From Notospermus geniculatus (lineage: Eukaryota > Nemertea > Pilidiophora > Heteronemertea > Lineidae), in the NCBI GenBank assembly GCA_002633025.1, contig NMRB01001680.1:9246-73245 (forward strand): a stretch of 64,000 nucleotides of DNA, in the 5' to 3' direction. Shown here in pieces: positions 54,572 to 64,000 of the stretch (positions are counted from its first letter, which is position 1; each line of letters begins with the position of its first letter). The translations under genes were made by a program, and so were the position numbers. The notes beneath the pieces are model-generated. The model was not told the DNA's origin. It was given only the letters and a program-made list of their open reading frames with translations, and made no database searches.

Positions 54572-55765
54572 TCTGTCACACTTTTGTTTCCTGAATAACT
54601 TGTCTCCGACGCCAGGTAGAGCACTAGCAACAAGTTCCTTCCCTATGTTAATGGCCCTTGGCAAGATACTGGCATTAACAAATTTATTCTCCAGTGTCAG
54701 CATCATAATGATATTGATATACCAAATTTGATATTTTGACATATCGGGAGATCTGCCACAGTAAGCGACTTGAAACTGGTATCACAACATCATTGCTCAT
54801 CCACGGATGTTATTGCAACTGAAATTTTCAGTTTGCACCTGCTCGGTCGCATGATATTAATTTGCTGATATCGTGGTGAGATTTGATATTCAAATTTGAT
54901 AACATGACATAAGTCAGAATCTGGTGATGGTAGAAACCTAAAACCTTCACCTACACCTAGGTTATCAAGGATGAGCTTTCAGATTACGCAATGACCTTGA
55001 AGGTCAGAGGTCAAGGTCAAGGTCAAACAGTTCTAAAGTGCAAATCTGCTCAGAATTTCAGGAGAAAACTAATTAGAAGCCCGAATTAACCATCTCCTAT
55101 AAGTTTAATCAAGGATGCCTGTTCCAGTTACGCAATACCTCTCAAGGTCAGAGGTCAAGGTCACAGATAACTACATGTAGCTCTAGAGTAGTCAACTTCT
55201 CATCGGAAACCATTGACATCGCTCCGATGTCCTTCTCTTGTTATGAATTACATAAATTTCGGCTTCTGTCTCGATTTCAATCACCGAAGCGGTAAACTAT
55301 GTGCGCAGCTATGATGAATGGTAAGAGGTGCTGCGTCATTCTGACAACCAACAACGTAGCGGAACGACAAGAAACTAGGAATTCGGGCCACTATCGTGGT
55401 GGGCGTGGGAATAACGAGTACTCCCGATTATAATGCCATTTACGAATGCTTTTTATGATTACGCTTTATCCAGAGCTTTCTGGGCGAGCGATGCACTGGG
55501 GAAAACGTACTCTTTGGAGTTGAGAATTCCGGAGTGGAGATCAGGTTTAGGCCTACATGATCCCCCTTCTCCAGCTGAAATGTGGATCCGGAATGTAGAA
55601 GAGTGCCAGCTGAAAGAATTATGAAAGAACGTTTGTTTCGGAATAGAGGGATGCATTCCCTCCATCCGAAATAAATGGCTACCGCTAGGCTACCCACGGG
55701 CAGCCTAGCGGTAGCCTGTGTGGGCGGTTATAACCGCAAATAAAGACGTTACAAAATAAAGACGT
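54572..55765. repeat. Region with duplicated ~40-bp AGGTCA cluster
   Basis: About 54985-55030 and 55120-55165 share TTACGCAAT(G)ACC and TCAGAGGTCAAGGTCA. No exon is recognised in the rest. Confidence 0.5.
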
Positions 55766-56100
55766 TTGTTGTTGTGATAATCTCTAGACGTTGTGGTGAT
55801 CTCGAGTCGTTGCTAAGAAAGACAACAGATGGCGCTGCACTTTCTGTAGACGTTGTGGTAATCTTGAGTCGTAGCTAAGAAAGACAACAGATGGCGCTGC
55901 ACTTTCTCTAGACGTTGTGGTAATCTTGAGTCGTAGCTAAGAAAGACAACAGATGGCGCTGGAAAAGAAAGACATCGTTGGTCATACTTTCTCTAGACGT
56001 TGTTGTGATCTCGAGTCGTAGCTAAGAAAGACGACAGATGGCGCTGCAGTCGTTCACATGATCTTGAGTTGTAGCTAAGAAAGACGTAAGGTGGCGTGTC
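55766..56100. repeat. ~70-bp tandem repeat with AGATGGCGCTG
   Basis: Four to five units contain TAGACGTTGTGG, TCGTAGCTAAGAAAGAC and AACAGATGGCGCTGCAC. The last is degenerate. An inverted CAGCGCCATCT follows at about 56142. Confidence 0.9.
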
Positions 56101-57513
56101 AGCGAAGAATGACGAAAACACCCGAAGTGTTACGAAGGATACAGCGCCATCTACACAGGTTATGTAGTTCTGCATTCGGGTTTCAGCTCAGTCTTTTCTA
56201 GAGTTTCAGATTGTAAAGTTCCACTTGAAAAAGACCCCGGTTGGGGTCGAAAATTCGTGAATTCTGGAGATTGACTTCTTGTTTATTATCATGGATTAGG
56301 ATGTATGGGAAAATTCCACAGCGGCACTGAAATCCCGTCAACGAAAAAAGTATTTGTCGGCTAATCCAAGTCATTCACAGGCCGAAAAAGAAACATATTC
56401 GTGGATACTATTTACTTATTCCAGTAATCGGTAACACTTGTCACAAAAGCACGTGAACGACGAACGACGTGCTCAACTGGCGGTTGGATATAGAACTATG
56501 CACGAATTAGGCAAAGCAGACAAAGAACTCTGTTACTAAGCCACATTGTGGCATTTCTGACAATGGCTTGTATGCTCATTGAATGGCCGATTACGCTGTT
56601 AACAGGCGTGATTTCTTATCTGCACGGGGTGATAGACAGTGAAGCGAACAATCGACTTCGGCTTGGCCTATAAGCAGAAAGCAGACGACCGCCACAAAAG
56701 CCCGAATTTTCGTGTTATTTTCGGCGATATTGTATCCATTCATATATGATTACTTACTACGGATATCTTTCGTGGAAACAGTACCGCTAAGCACAAGGCA
56801 TGTTCACGCGATGGGAGACAAAAATGCATATTCTTGGAAAATCCTCTATGAGGCATTCTGCTCACTGGTTCGACAAAGTAATTCGCTGGCTACGCCATTT
56901 TTCGCCTGGCGGCGAGCCCAGGAACCATTGCGTCCAGTATTGAGCCAAGTGAATGTTGAACACAAGGCTAGTTAAATAGGTTTTTTCCTACATGGCGGTT
57001 TGTGGGATAATAGATGATAAAGTAGGAATGAACTTTGAAAATAAAAGCAAGTCTGAAGGTTTGTGAGTTTGAAACGTTGACAATAAATGTAAATGAACAT
57101 TTTCCTGTTGTTATAATAAATTTTACTCAATACAGATCAGTCTTTCTCATTATATACCAACCCAACTGAGACGACAGCCATTACAAGATCCTGTTATCCA
57201 ACATCAAATTGTCAACCTCACTATTTCTACAATTAGATGATTAATAGGGAACCCCGATCACGCAGACCACGCGAGAATATACGCGTGGGTTTGAACTGAT
57301 AGTACACCGACGCCACCTATTATTCATGACGATTCAAGGTGTGATTGGCCGTGCTTGGTGAACCGCATCTCTCCAACAATGAGCCTCTATAGGTGTCACG
57401 TCTGCTCTATCAGTCTCACGTGACCAATTGGCGCTCCCCATTTGATAACTCTCCTTCCAGCTCTTCATCCCGAGTTGACGACTATGATACCTAAAAATAT
57501 CTTATATCAACCA
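56101..57513. other. No gene recognised
   Basis: Nothing supported on either strand. Confidence 0.35.
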
Positions 57514-57672
57514 GGGGCCGGTTACACAAAAGTTAAAAATCACGGTTAGTTTATCTTGGCGTTAACTTATCCCAAAATGTTAGGTTTGTTAGTTAACACT
57601 AAGTTAGGGATTTTAACAGGCAAAGTTAAATTAACAGACTTTTATCTTTTCAACTTTTGTGCAACCGGCCCC
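57514..57672. mobile_element. MITE with GGGGCCGGTT ends
   Basis: GGGGCCGGTTACACAAAAGTT and AACTTTTGTGCAACCGGCCCC are inverted with one mismatch. The internal sequence is rich in TTAAC words, also partly inverted. Confidence 0.8.
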
Positions 57673-58010
57673 AGCATGATATCCGTGGCGAGCACATATT
57701 CACAGGATGCATGTGGGGAGAGGATGTCATAAGGGTTAAAAATATAATGTCACCCACTTAAGAACCACCCCATGTCATTCGCAACATTCCCTGTGAAAAT
57801 GGTGCCATTTCAATCAGAAACCACGGATGAGTTAGCAGTCGAACTTAAAGTGCCACCGACAATTTACAATATATAAAATTTTGGCTCCTTGGAGAAATCT
57901 CAACACCATCATCTAATCCAAACTCTTTGGTGGTAGCTAACAGGATCTGTTCTTTCCGGCACCAATGTCAGTTTCCTGCACTTCAGGACAAGTGACACTG
58001 CATGTCAATC
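57673..58010. other. No gene recognised
   Basis: Nothing distinctive. Confidence 0.3.
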
Positions 58011-58245
58011 TTAAAGCATCCTCAGCGCCCTCTCTCTCCTCGAGTGTTGGAGTAATGGGGAAAACCGGCACAGAGCCGGAAGCAAAAAGGAAAGGAGGAC
58101 GCACAAAAGGGGGCGGGCGGGAGGGTGACGAAATTTTCCGAAGACCCAAAATCACACCAAAGCGTGAAAACAAGGGAAAGAAAGGTCTCGACAGACCCAG
58201 GCGCCGCCAGTGCACAGAAGACCCTGATTACACTACTCGTCGTGT

Positions 58246-58283
58246 GAGGGCGCTGAGGATGTTAAAGCATCCTCAGCGCCCTC
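58246..58283. other. 38-bp palindromic junction, probable recombinase site
   Basis: Arms GAGGGCGCTGAGGATG and CATCCTCAGCGCCCTC (16 bp, perfect) flank a 6-bp TTAAAG spacer at the B1-A2 boundary. Half-sites lie at the two outer ends: TTAAAG plus the right arm at 58011-58032 and the left arm at 63385-63400. This is what is expected if a circular intermediate is integrated at such a site. Confidence 0.75.
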
Positions 58284-58841
58284 TCTCTCCTCGAGTGTTG
58301 GAGTAGTGGGGAAAACCGGCACAGAGCTGGAGTTCTAGAGGAGGCCTCAATACCCATAAATTCAGCCTGAGCCTTCTAAAGAACCCCCTAAAAATCCCCA
58401 TTACTCCCCCAACACTAAATAAAATTCACGCAACCAATATATTTGACCTGCAAACCTTTTATTCTGCACCCTCTGCTACAAAAACATGACGCCTGCCTAT
58501 CACACATTGATCCTACACTACGTTTACATAACTGTCCTAATAATCACATTTGACATCACATAAAGATGCCTTCCCAACATTGGAAAATAGCCATGCAATT
58601 CAATACACGGAGGCCTACCCAACAGGCAATGCCAACGGCACTCTTAAACAAACAGCAGGGTAAAGCAGCCTCACGATGCGACGGCGGCAAAACAGCAAGG
58701 ATTTATTCCGATGAAACCACATGTACACGCGTATTCCTCTCATTATAATAATTTACACAATCACAAAATGCCCTAACACTTCCGCACGCCATCAACTATA
58801 GAGAACTAATATTGAGAATACTTCCTGCCCCCACACACGCA

Positions 58842-60080
58842 CTAAAAAGCATTGTGCAACTCCGGGTCTATCCACTGCCTTGCCTCGCTCAGCTTATCAA
58901 AATCACTCACCGAATCCGCGAACTTTTGAGCGACCACCGTCGCATCATGGAATTGCTTTACCCTACTGTAGTAATAGGCGGAATCCGCCGTAAACCACCC
59001 AATATGGTTCATAACCTCAGATTCGGAAGATACTGCTCCTGACAAACCCATCGTGACTGCGCAACCAGCCCTGAAGCTATGGAGGGTTTCCTCCTCGTAA
59101 ATACCAAGTGTTACAAGGTACTGCTTCAACCTGTTGTACATAGTAGAATAAGAAACATGCTCGTCAAGTACCTTTCCTGAATCGTCCACGAGCCGGAACA
59201 GGTAACCGTGGGCAAGAACCACCCCCCTATGACTACACCATTCAATATAATCTTCCAGCGCCCTAACCGGGCAAATCAAAACCTCCTCACACCGCTTTAT
59301 AACGAAGGTGTTTGTTTTCCCTTTCCCCCCTCTAATGGATTTTGTAACAGTGTGGCAAAATCTAAAACCCGAATCATCCGGCAAACGCTTTACCTCCTGA
59401 GTCGGTGTTGCGGACAAATCGGAAGCTCTATCGCCTGCAAAAAACTGTAACGTGAAAAAAGCCCTGTCCCTTATTAACACATACAATTGCTGCAGCCTAA
59501 GGTCACTTCTACCAACCTCTCGCATTATATACGCAACCATACGCCTGACCTTGTCAAGGAATATCGGCCTCGCCTGCTTAGGAACAATGTGTGCCTTGGC
59601 CTGTTCCAACGCAATCTGCTTGGCATATGACCTGACCAAATTTGACTTTACCGGATTACCACTGCACGTTTTCTCGCACCACAATTCGCCTCTTCCCGCC
59701 CGCTGCAACACCTGACCAAGGTTCTGAATGTAATTATTAACCGTTCCCACTGCCAACCGCAAAGGGCACCTACATTCCCCCTTAACGTTACTACACAGGA
59801 AAGGGCAAGAAATAGAGTGGACCATTGTCTTCCCAACAGAATCTTTCCACACAAGAAAATTCCTGACATCTTTCGGGCCACAAGTGGACAGAGTTGGCTC
59901 CCCTGGAGACTGAGCGAGGAAAGAAGAAAAATCACTCTCCAACGCACATTGCCGCCTTGTTGCTGTTGACACCTTAATCTGCCTGTCCAGGAACGCAACC
60001 CTCTCGTTTATAACCGAAAAATCAACCTTTTGGCTACTCCTCCGAACCGGCAATGTGGATTTTCCTCCTGGAATGTAAGA
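58842..60080 (-). CDS. Tyrosine recombinase
   Basis: About 410 codons. Catalytic residues are in place: Arg in AGDRASDL, His and Arg in HSFRAG, His/Trp in HIGW, and the nucleophilic Tyr in YYYSRV near the C-terminus, 31-38 residues after HxxR. The N-terminal part is helical and Cys-containing (CPFLCSNVKGECRC), perhaps DNA binding. There is no ATG at the start. The frame opens just after a TGA overlapping the RT stop and contains an acceptor-like CATTCCAG near 60070, so translation may need splicing or reinitiation. It would integrate a circular or linear cDNA at the palindromic site. No frame damage. Confidence 0.9.
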   Translation of the reverse strand, partial: SYIPGGKSTLPVRRSSQKVDFSVINERVAFLDRQIKVSTATRRQCALESDFSSFLAQSPGEPTLSTCGPKDVRNFLVWKDSVGKTMVHSISCPFLCSNVKGECRCPLRLAVGTVNNYIQNLGQVLQRAGRGELWCEKTCSGNPVKSNLVRSYAKQIALEQAKAHIVPKQARPIFLDKVRRMVAYIMREVGRSDLRLQQLYVLIRDRAFFTLQFFAGDRASDLSATPTQEVKRLPDDSGFRFCHTVTKSIRGGKGKTNTFVIKRCEEVLICPVRALEDYIEWCSHRGVVLAHGYLFRLVDDSGKVLDEHVSYSTMYNRLKQYLVTLGIYEEETLHSFRAGCAVTMGLSGAVSSESEVMNHIGWFTADSAYYYSRVKQFHDATVVAQKFADSVSDFDKLSEARQWIDPELHNAF

Positions 60081-60087
60081 TCACTAT

Positions 60088-62218
60088 TTAAAAGAATTTC
60101 AAACGGTAAGCAAAGAGATCCCAGCGTAAACCAACTGTGTCTAATGTCAGACCTCTTTTTGAGGGGACCTTGATAACCCCCTGCTGCCCTCTGCTCCCTA
60201 TACAAACACACGATACCATAGACTTCCTAAGAACCGGGTACCAAATCGGCGCAGGCGAAGAGCACGGGGCTACCACTGTGCATTGTTTTACTCCCTTCTC
60301 CCGAAGGAGGACAAGAATGGGCAACAAAACTGACACCGGAGGGAAAACGTACGGGTTGTCCTCACCACCAAACTCCTGGGCGAAAACATTCACGCCTGCC
60401 GACAACGGCGACGGCCCTGGCGTGAAATGCCTCAAAAGGCATCCACTGTCATCGCACATAGCATTACTGTCGAGTGCCATGAGGTCAATGGAATGAGGGC
60501 CGTAAGCGTCCTGAACTTTCCGCCACGAACTTCCAGATAACATGCAATCATCAAACGACAACTTCCTAGAGGGCGCGTCAGCAGGGTTTTCCTTCGAAGG
60601 GATATAGGAAAGCGAGAGATGGATGTTAGAAGAGTACGTCAAACTAAAAATCTGCTTAATGATGTCGTTGAGCCCCTTGTCCTTACCGCCTTGGTTGTTC
60701 CACGAGTGCACCAACGCCTTGCTATCAACCAAAACATCAACCCTATGGTTGTCAATCGCGGGAAGCATAGACCGTAACGCCTGTCTAAGGGCATCGGCCT
60801 CCTTCAAATGGATTGGCCTACAGTCCCCTGGCTCCCAAAAATCCGAAAACTCGGACACCCGCTGTCCTTGCGAAAAGGACACCGCTCCGTATTTAAACGG
60901 AGAGGCATCGGTAGCCAGCAACACCTGCAGGTGGCGCTCCGGCCGCCAGGGCACAAAACCGTCCCATGATTCTAAGAATCTCCAATGAGATACCTCCTCA
61001 TACAAATCAGGGTACATATCAACCTGTCTAGGGTTCTTCGAAGCCAGGGAAATTGCCCTGCAAACCTCCCTTGTGTACAGCTTGGCTGCAGGGACAACAA
61101 GGGCTACTGAGACACACTTCCCACAAAACCTTTGAAGCGTCTTCAAATCAACCTTTGACAGTGAAAGGATCAACGAAACCAGCTCCAGAAGGGATCTCCT
61201 TTTGTCGTCAGGAAGGATATAGGCCTGCTTGTGCGAGTCTGCAATGAGGCCCAAATGGCGCAGAACCACACCTGGCAATAAGTGGCATTTTGGGAACCCA
61301 AAGAAGTAGCCCAATCTAGACAGAAGTTCCAACATGGCGTACCGTACCATGAAAATACCAATATCTCTCATGGCGGAAGCTGAATCCTTCGACTCCGTGC
61401 CAAACCTATCATCAATATACAAACAATTCTTTATTCCGAAGGACCTAAGGTAAACGGTAGGAACTAGCCCTGTCATCTGGTAGACATACGCTGAAGCACG
61501 CCACCCAAAACTCAATGTGTTGTAAACCATCACCCAGCCGCCGAACTGGATACCAAAGTACGTCTTAGATGAATCTGATAGCCGAATATGGCTATAACCG
61601 GACTTATCATCACAGGATATCATAAGCGCATCTTGATCTATCAAACGATGAATATCCTTCAACGTTTCCAACTTGAAAGGCAGTTCTTTTATCCACAAAT
61701 TCAAAAACCTGGCATCGTGGCACAAGCGAGGCTTGGACGGTTCCACCGTAAGCGGCAAGACTAAGTGAGGCAACTGGCACTCCCCAAGCCTGCCCACCAA
61801 CTGAATAGCACCATTTTTTATCTTCTGCTCTAATTCTTCTGCTATAAACTGAAGGTGGTCCCTACAGCTTGGAGAATTGGAGAAAAATGACGCAGGCGGC
61901 CTCTCCGAATCGTAATAGCTACCCTTAAAAAAGCCTTTGAATGGACAGAAAAACTCGTGTACATCAACACCATTCTTTATCCAAGAAACTACTGACGATA
62001 CAGGCAACTGAGGGGACGAATTTAACGTGTTAGCTATCTTTACCCATTCATCTACATGGTTGTGTAATTCTCCAGATACAAAGTGGTCAGGGTCTCTGAG
62101 ATGCAGATCTAGCGATGATACATCAACATCCGAGTTATCGAGGATACTTTCAAAAGGTATATTACCCTTGCGAGGTGGAGGCTGAAGGCTCTCTCCAGTC
62201 TGATCGCTTAACCGTGTT
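60088..62218 (-). CDS. Reverse transcriptase and RNase H
   Basis: About 710 codons without breaks. RT motifs: RLCHDARFLN, ISCDDKSGYSHI (motif A), the YIDDRFG active site (motif C variant of YxDD), and FFGFPKCHLLPG. RNase H motifs: LLATDASPFKYGA, KEADALRQAL, LVDSKALVHSW and SKENPADAPSR. The frame extends upstream of the first RT motif to a TGA near 62220 with no ATG near its 5' end; the first ATG (about 61593) lies inside the RT domain, so it is probably expressed by frameshift, splicing or leaky reinitiation from gag. It ends in TAA a few bases from the recombinase frame. Confidence 0.88.
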
Positions 62219-62315
62219 CATGAGGGCTTCTTCCTGGCACCTTTAGCTGCACTTAGCGGATCGAACGCAACCTCTCTTTGAAGGAAGACGGCTGACAAAA
62301 TCACTACCCATATAA

Positions 62316-63403
62316 CTATACAATCTTCTGCCTTGCCTCCTTCATCTTCGGGCAATCCTTGAAAAAATGGTCAGTGGCAGAGCAGAAAAAGCAACGCATA
62401 GGAGCGGAATACCCTCTACCGTATCCCCTACCTCTGCCCCTAGGGTATCTGGAGTACGGCCTATAACCTCCACCACCACCGCCTTGAAAATTACTAATAC
62501 TACTTAAAATCTGAGCAAGATCTGGCTGAACACTGCTAGAAGGCGCGGGGTAGAGATTGGCCAGTGGTGACTTCCTCTCTGGCGTTGACTCCTTCTTTGA
62601 CTCATCCTGCTCCTTAGCTTTCCTCTCCTTTATACACCGTGACAGTGCCTTCGACACAGCGTCAGAGATCCCACCACCAAGGACACTGAGGGCAAAGGTG
62701 GCGATGTTGATCTTACCCTGATTAATCAGGGCTTGCCTGTGGAGCTCCTGATAGGTGGCAACACTTTCATCCTGCACACGAGCTGCCACTTTCGCCAACT
62801 CCTCCAAGTAGACTAATAACAACGACTCATTCGGGTCATTATGCATCGCCAGGCCCCTCACCTTCTCCTTGATCTCGTTGACGTCACCTTGGGAACTGCG
62901 CTGAGCAGAAGACGCATCCATCTTCAGCCGCTTCGGAGGCTTTTGGCCGGCACGCTCGTCAACCACCGGAGGTGAACTTGACCCCTGTGCTGCTGACGGA
63001 CCGCTCTGCTGCTGAAAATGGTAACACCCCAACCATTAGCAACTACTACACTCAATGGCACCTTAAAATGAATAACGAGATCGAAAACCCCTGGATACTC
63101 ACCTGCAATTGCTGCCCAGGTTGCTGGCCAAACTCGTTCACCTCCAATATTGTCAAATGGAGAAGCAACCTCAAATTTACTAGGTTCGGCTCCCTATCTG
63201 CCAACCTACAGAAATCCGCCGCTTTCTTGCCCGTAAGCTCTGTGAAGGCCTGTCCCAGCTGCTGCTCTGTCATTTCCACTGTATCTTCTTCAAGAGACAT
63301 CCTGGCAAACTGCTTTATGGAAGACTCACTCGCGTCCTTGAACTTGACCAGAAGACCGAAAGCATCTTTTCCTACTCGTCGTGTGAGGGCGCTGAGGATG
63401 TGA
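62316..63403 (-). CDS. Gag-like protein with zinc knuckle, two exons
   Basis: Exon 1 from about 63403 to 63103 ends CAG|GTGAGT. The intron is 63012-63102 with acceptor TTTTCAG. Exon 2 runs 63011-62316 in the same phase. Exon 1 is helical with SLEEDTVEMTEQQLGQAF. Exon 2 has Lys/Arg clusters, an internal helical part, Gly/Arg/Tyr repeats and a CCHC knuckle (CFFCSATDHFFKDC) at the end. The upstream ATG at 63413 lies outside the A1 repeat, so translation may begin at a later Met (MSLEEDT). Confidence 0.7.
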
Positions 63404-63406
63404 ATA

Positions 63407-64000
63407 AAGTTCATGGTACCATTCAAGAAAGTTCCAAACAGAGTAATAGTTAAAGATCCCCTCGAACCCAGCCATTTCACTGCAAACACGATTAAACCGA
63501 TGCCCACCTCATTTAGCGGCCCAAAATGACATCACCACGGGTATTTTGCTAGTTTGAGATTAAAAAGCATCTCCTAGTTTTGCCAATAATATAGGAGATT
63601 ACTTTTTGTCTCAAAATGATATCATAATTTGTCTCTTTTATTGAGTAATTCCCTACTCAGAATGAGATAATCTAGCTGTCTCAGTTCGAGAAAATCTTTT
63701 ACTCAAATTGGAGCATGGACGTATAATACTACCATGATTGGAGATAGGGGTGTGGGAGATGCGGGCAAAGAACTTGCTTCTAGGACCAATGACTGAGGGT
63801 ATAACTGTTTATACCAACCATCGACATACAGTAGGTTACAGTCCACAGTAGAGGTGCAGCAGCACAGCAAAATTGGTTTTCTGCAATGACAAGTTTTAGG
63901 ACTCATAAACATCAAATCAATAATCATGACCACGTGCCGTAAGGTGGCGACGCCTAGGGGCGTATGAACGAACTAAACGGAAAATATTTTGGCGAGACCC
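63407..64000. other. No gene recognised
   Basis: Flanking DNA of the retroelement. Short inverted AATAATATAGG/GAGATAATC-like words appear near 63560-63680 but have no clear ends. Confidence 0.3.

Larger units (their letters stand above)
58011..63406 (-). mobile_element. Tyrosine-recombinase retrotransposon (Ngaro/DIRS-like)
   Basis: Reads on the minus strand: A1 repeat (63372-63400), gag, RT-RNase H, tyrosine recombinase, then B1 (58262-58332), A2 (58233-58261) and B2 (58011-58081). This A-ORFs-B-A-B split direct repeat order and a recombinase in place of an integrase define Ngaro-type YR elements. No LTR and no integrase are present. I do not see the methyltransferase typical of DIRS1 nor a clear SGNH hydrolase typical of some Ngaro elements. 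Confidence 0.85.

Overview
The window is eukaryotic nuclear DNA, most likely from a marine invertebrate. Genes have GT-AG introns, most of the sequence is transposable elements, the octamer TAGGCCTA is scattered throughout, and the element families present (Polinton/Maverick, piggyBac, tyrosine-recombinase retroelement, LINE fragments, many MITEs) are typical of such genomes. I cannot name the species. An assembly gap of Ns covers 38424-39237.

Layout. 1-9264: MITE and fold-back elements plus one unrecognised 365-codon ORF (5153-6250). 9265-24963: a degraded Polinton/Maverick, a virus-like DNA transposon. Replication genes are on the + strand (zinc ribbon, chromodomain integrase, protein-primed DNA polymerase B, and the start of a deoxynucleoside kinase). 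Capsid and membrane genes and the packaging ATPase are on the - strand. An intact piggyBac element (20935-24241) sits inside the ATPase gene, flanked by TTAA. 25319-27530: LINE debris, a MITE and a tRNA-like sequence. 27686-34035: a very large transposase-like gene with a C-terminal XPG/FEN-like nuclease region, possibly Academ-related. 35849-40267: LINE reverse-transcriptase fragment, palindromic AT-rich array, and two minus-strand exons, one of them resembling the DUF4062/NWD N-terminal region. A 2.2 kb TTAA-flanked element that contains the gap lies between those exons. 42239-43146: truncated transposase-derived gene. 43830-46521: complete four-exon Myb/SANT-like gene with a coiled coil. 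46848-57672: MITEs, tandem repeats and a second, truncated Polinton (53219-54571). 58011-63406: a Ngaro/DIRS-like tyrosine-recombinase retrotransposon on the - strand (gag, RT-RNase H, recombinase) with split direct repeats and a 38-bp palindromic junction.

How the parts relate. Polinton 1 keeps most module genes, but integrase, polymerase, kinase, hexon, HNH and several membrane or capsid genes carry frameshifts, stops or insertions, so it is no longer autonomous. Almost every visible Polinton gene starts in the context TAAATG. Four elements use TTAA targets (one autonomous piggyBac and three non-autonomous). The retroelement gag needs splicing, and the RT and recombinase ORFs have no usable ATG at their starts.
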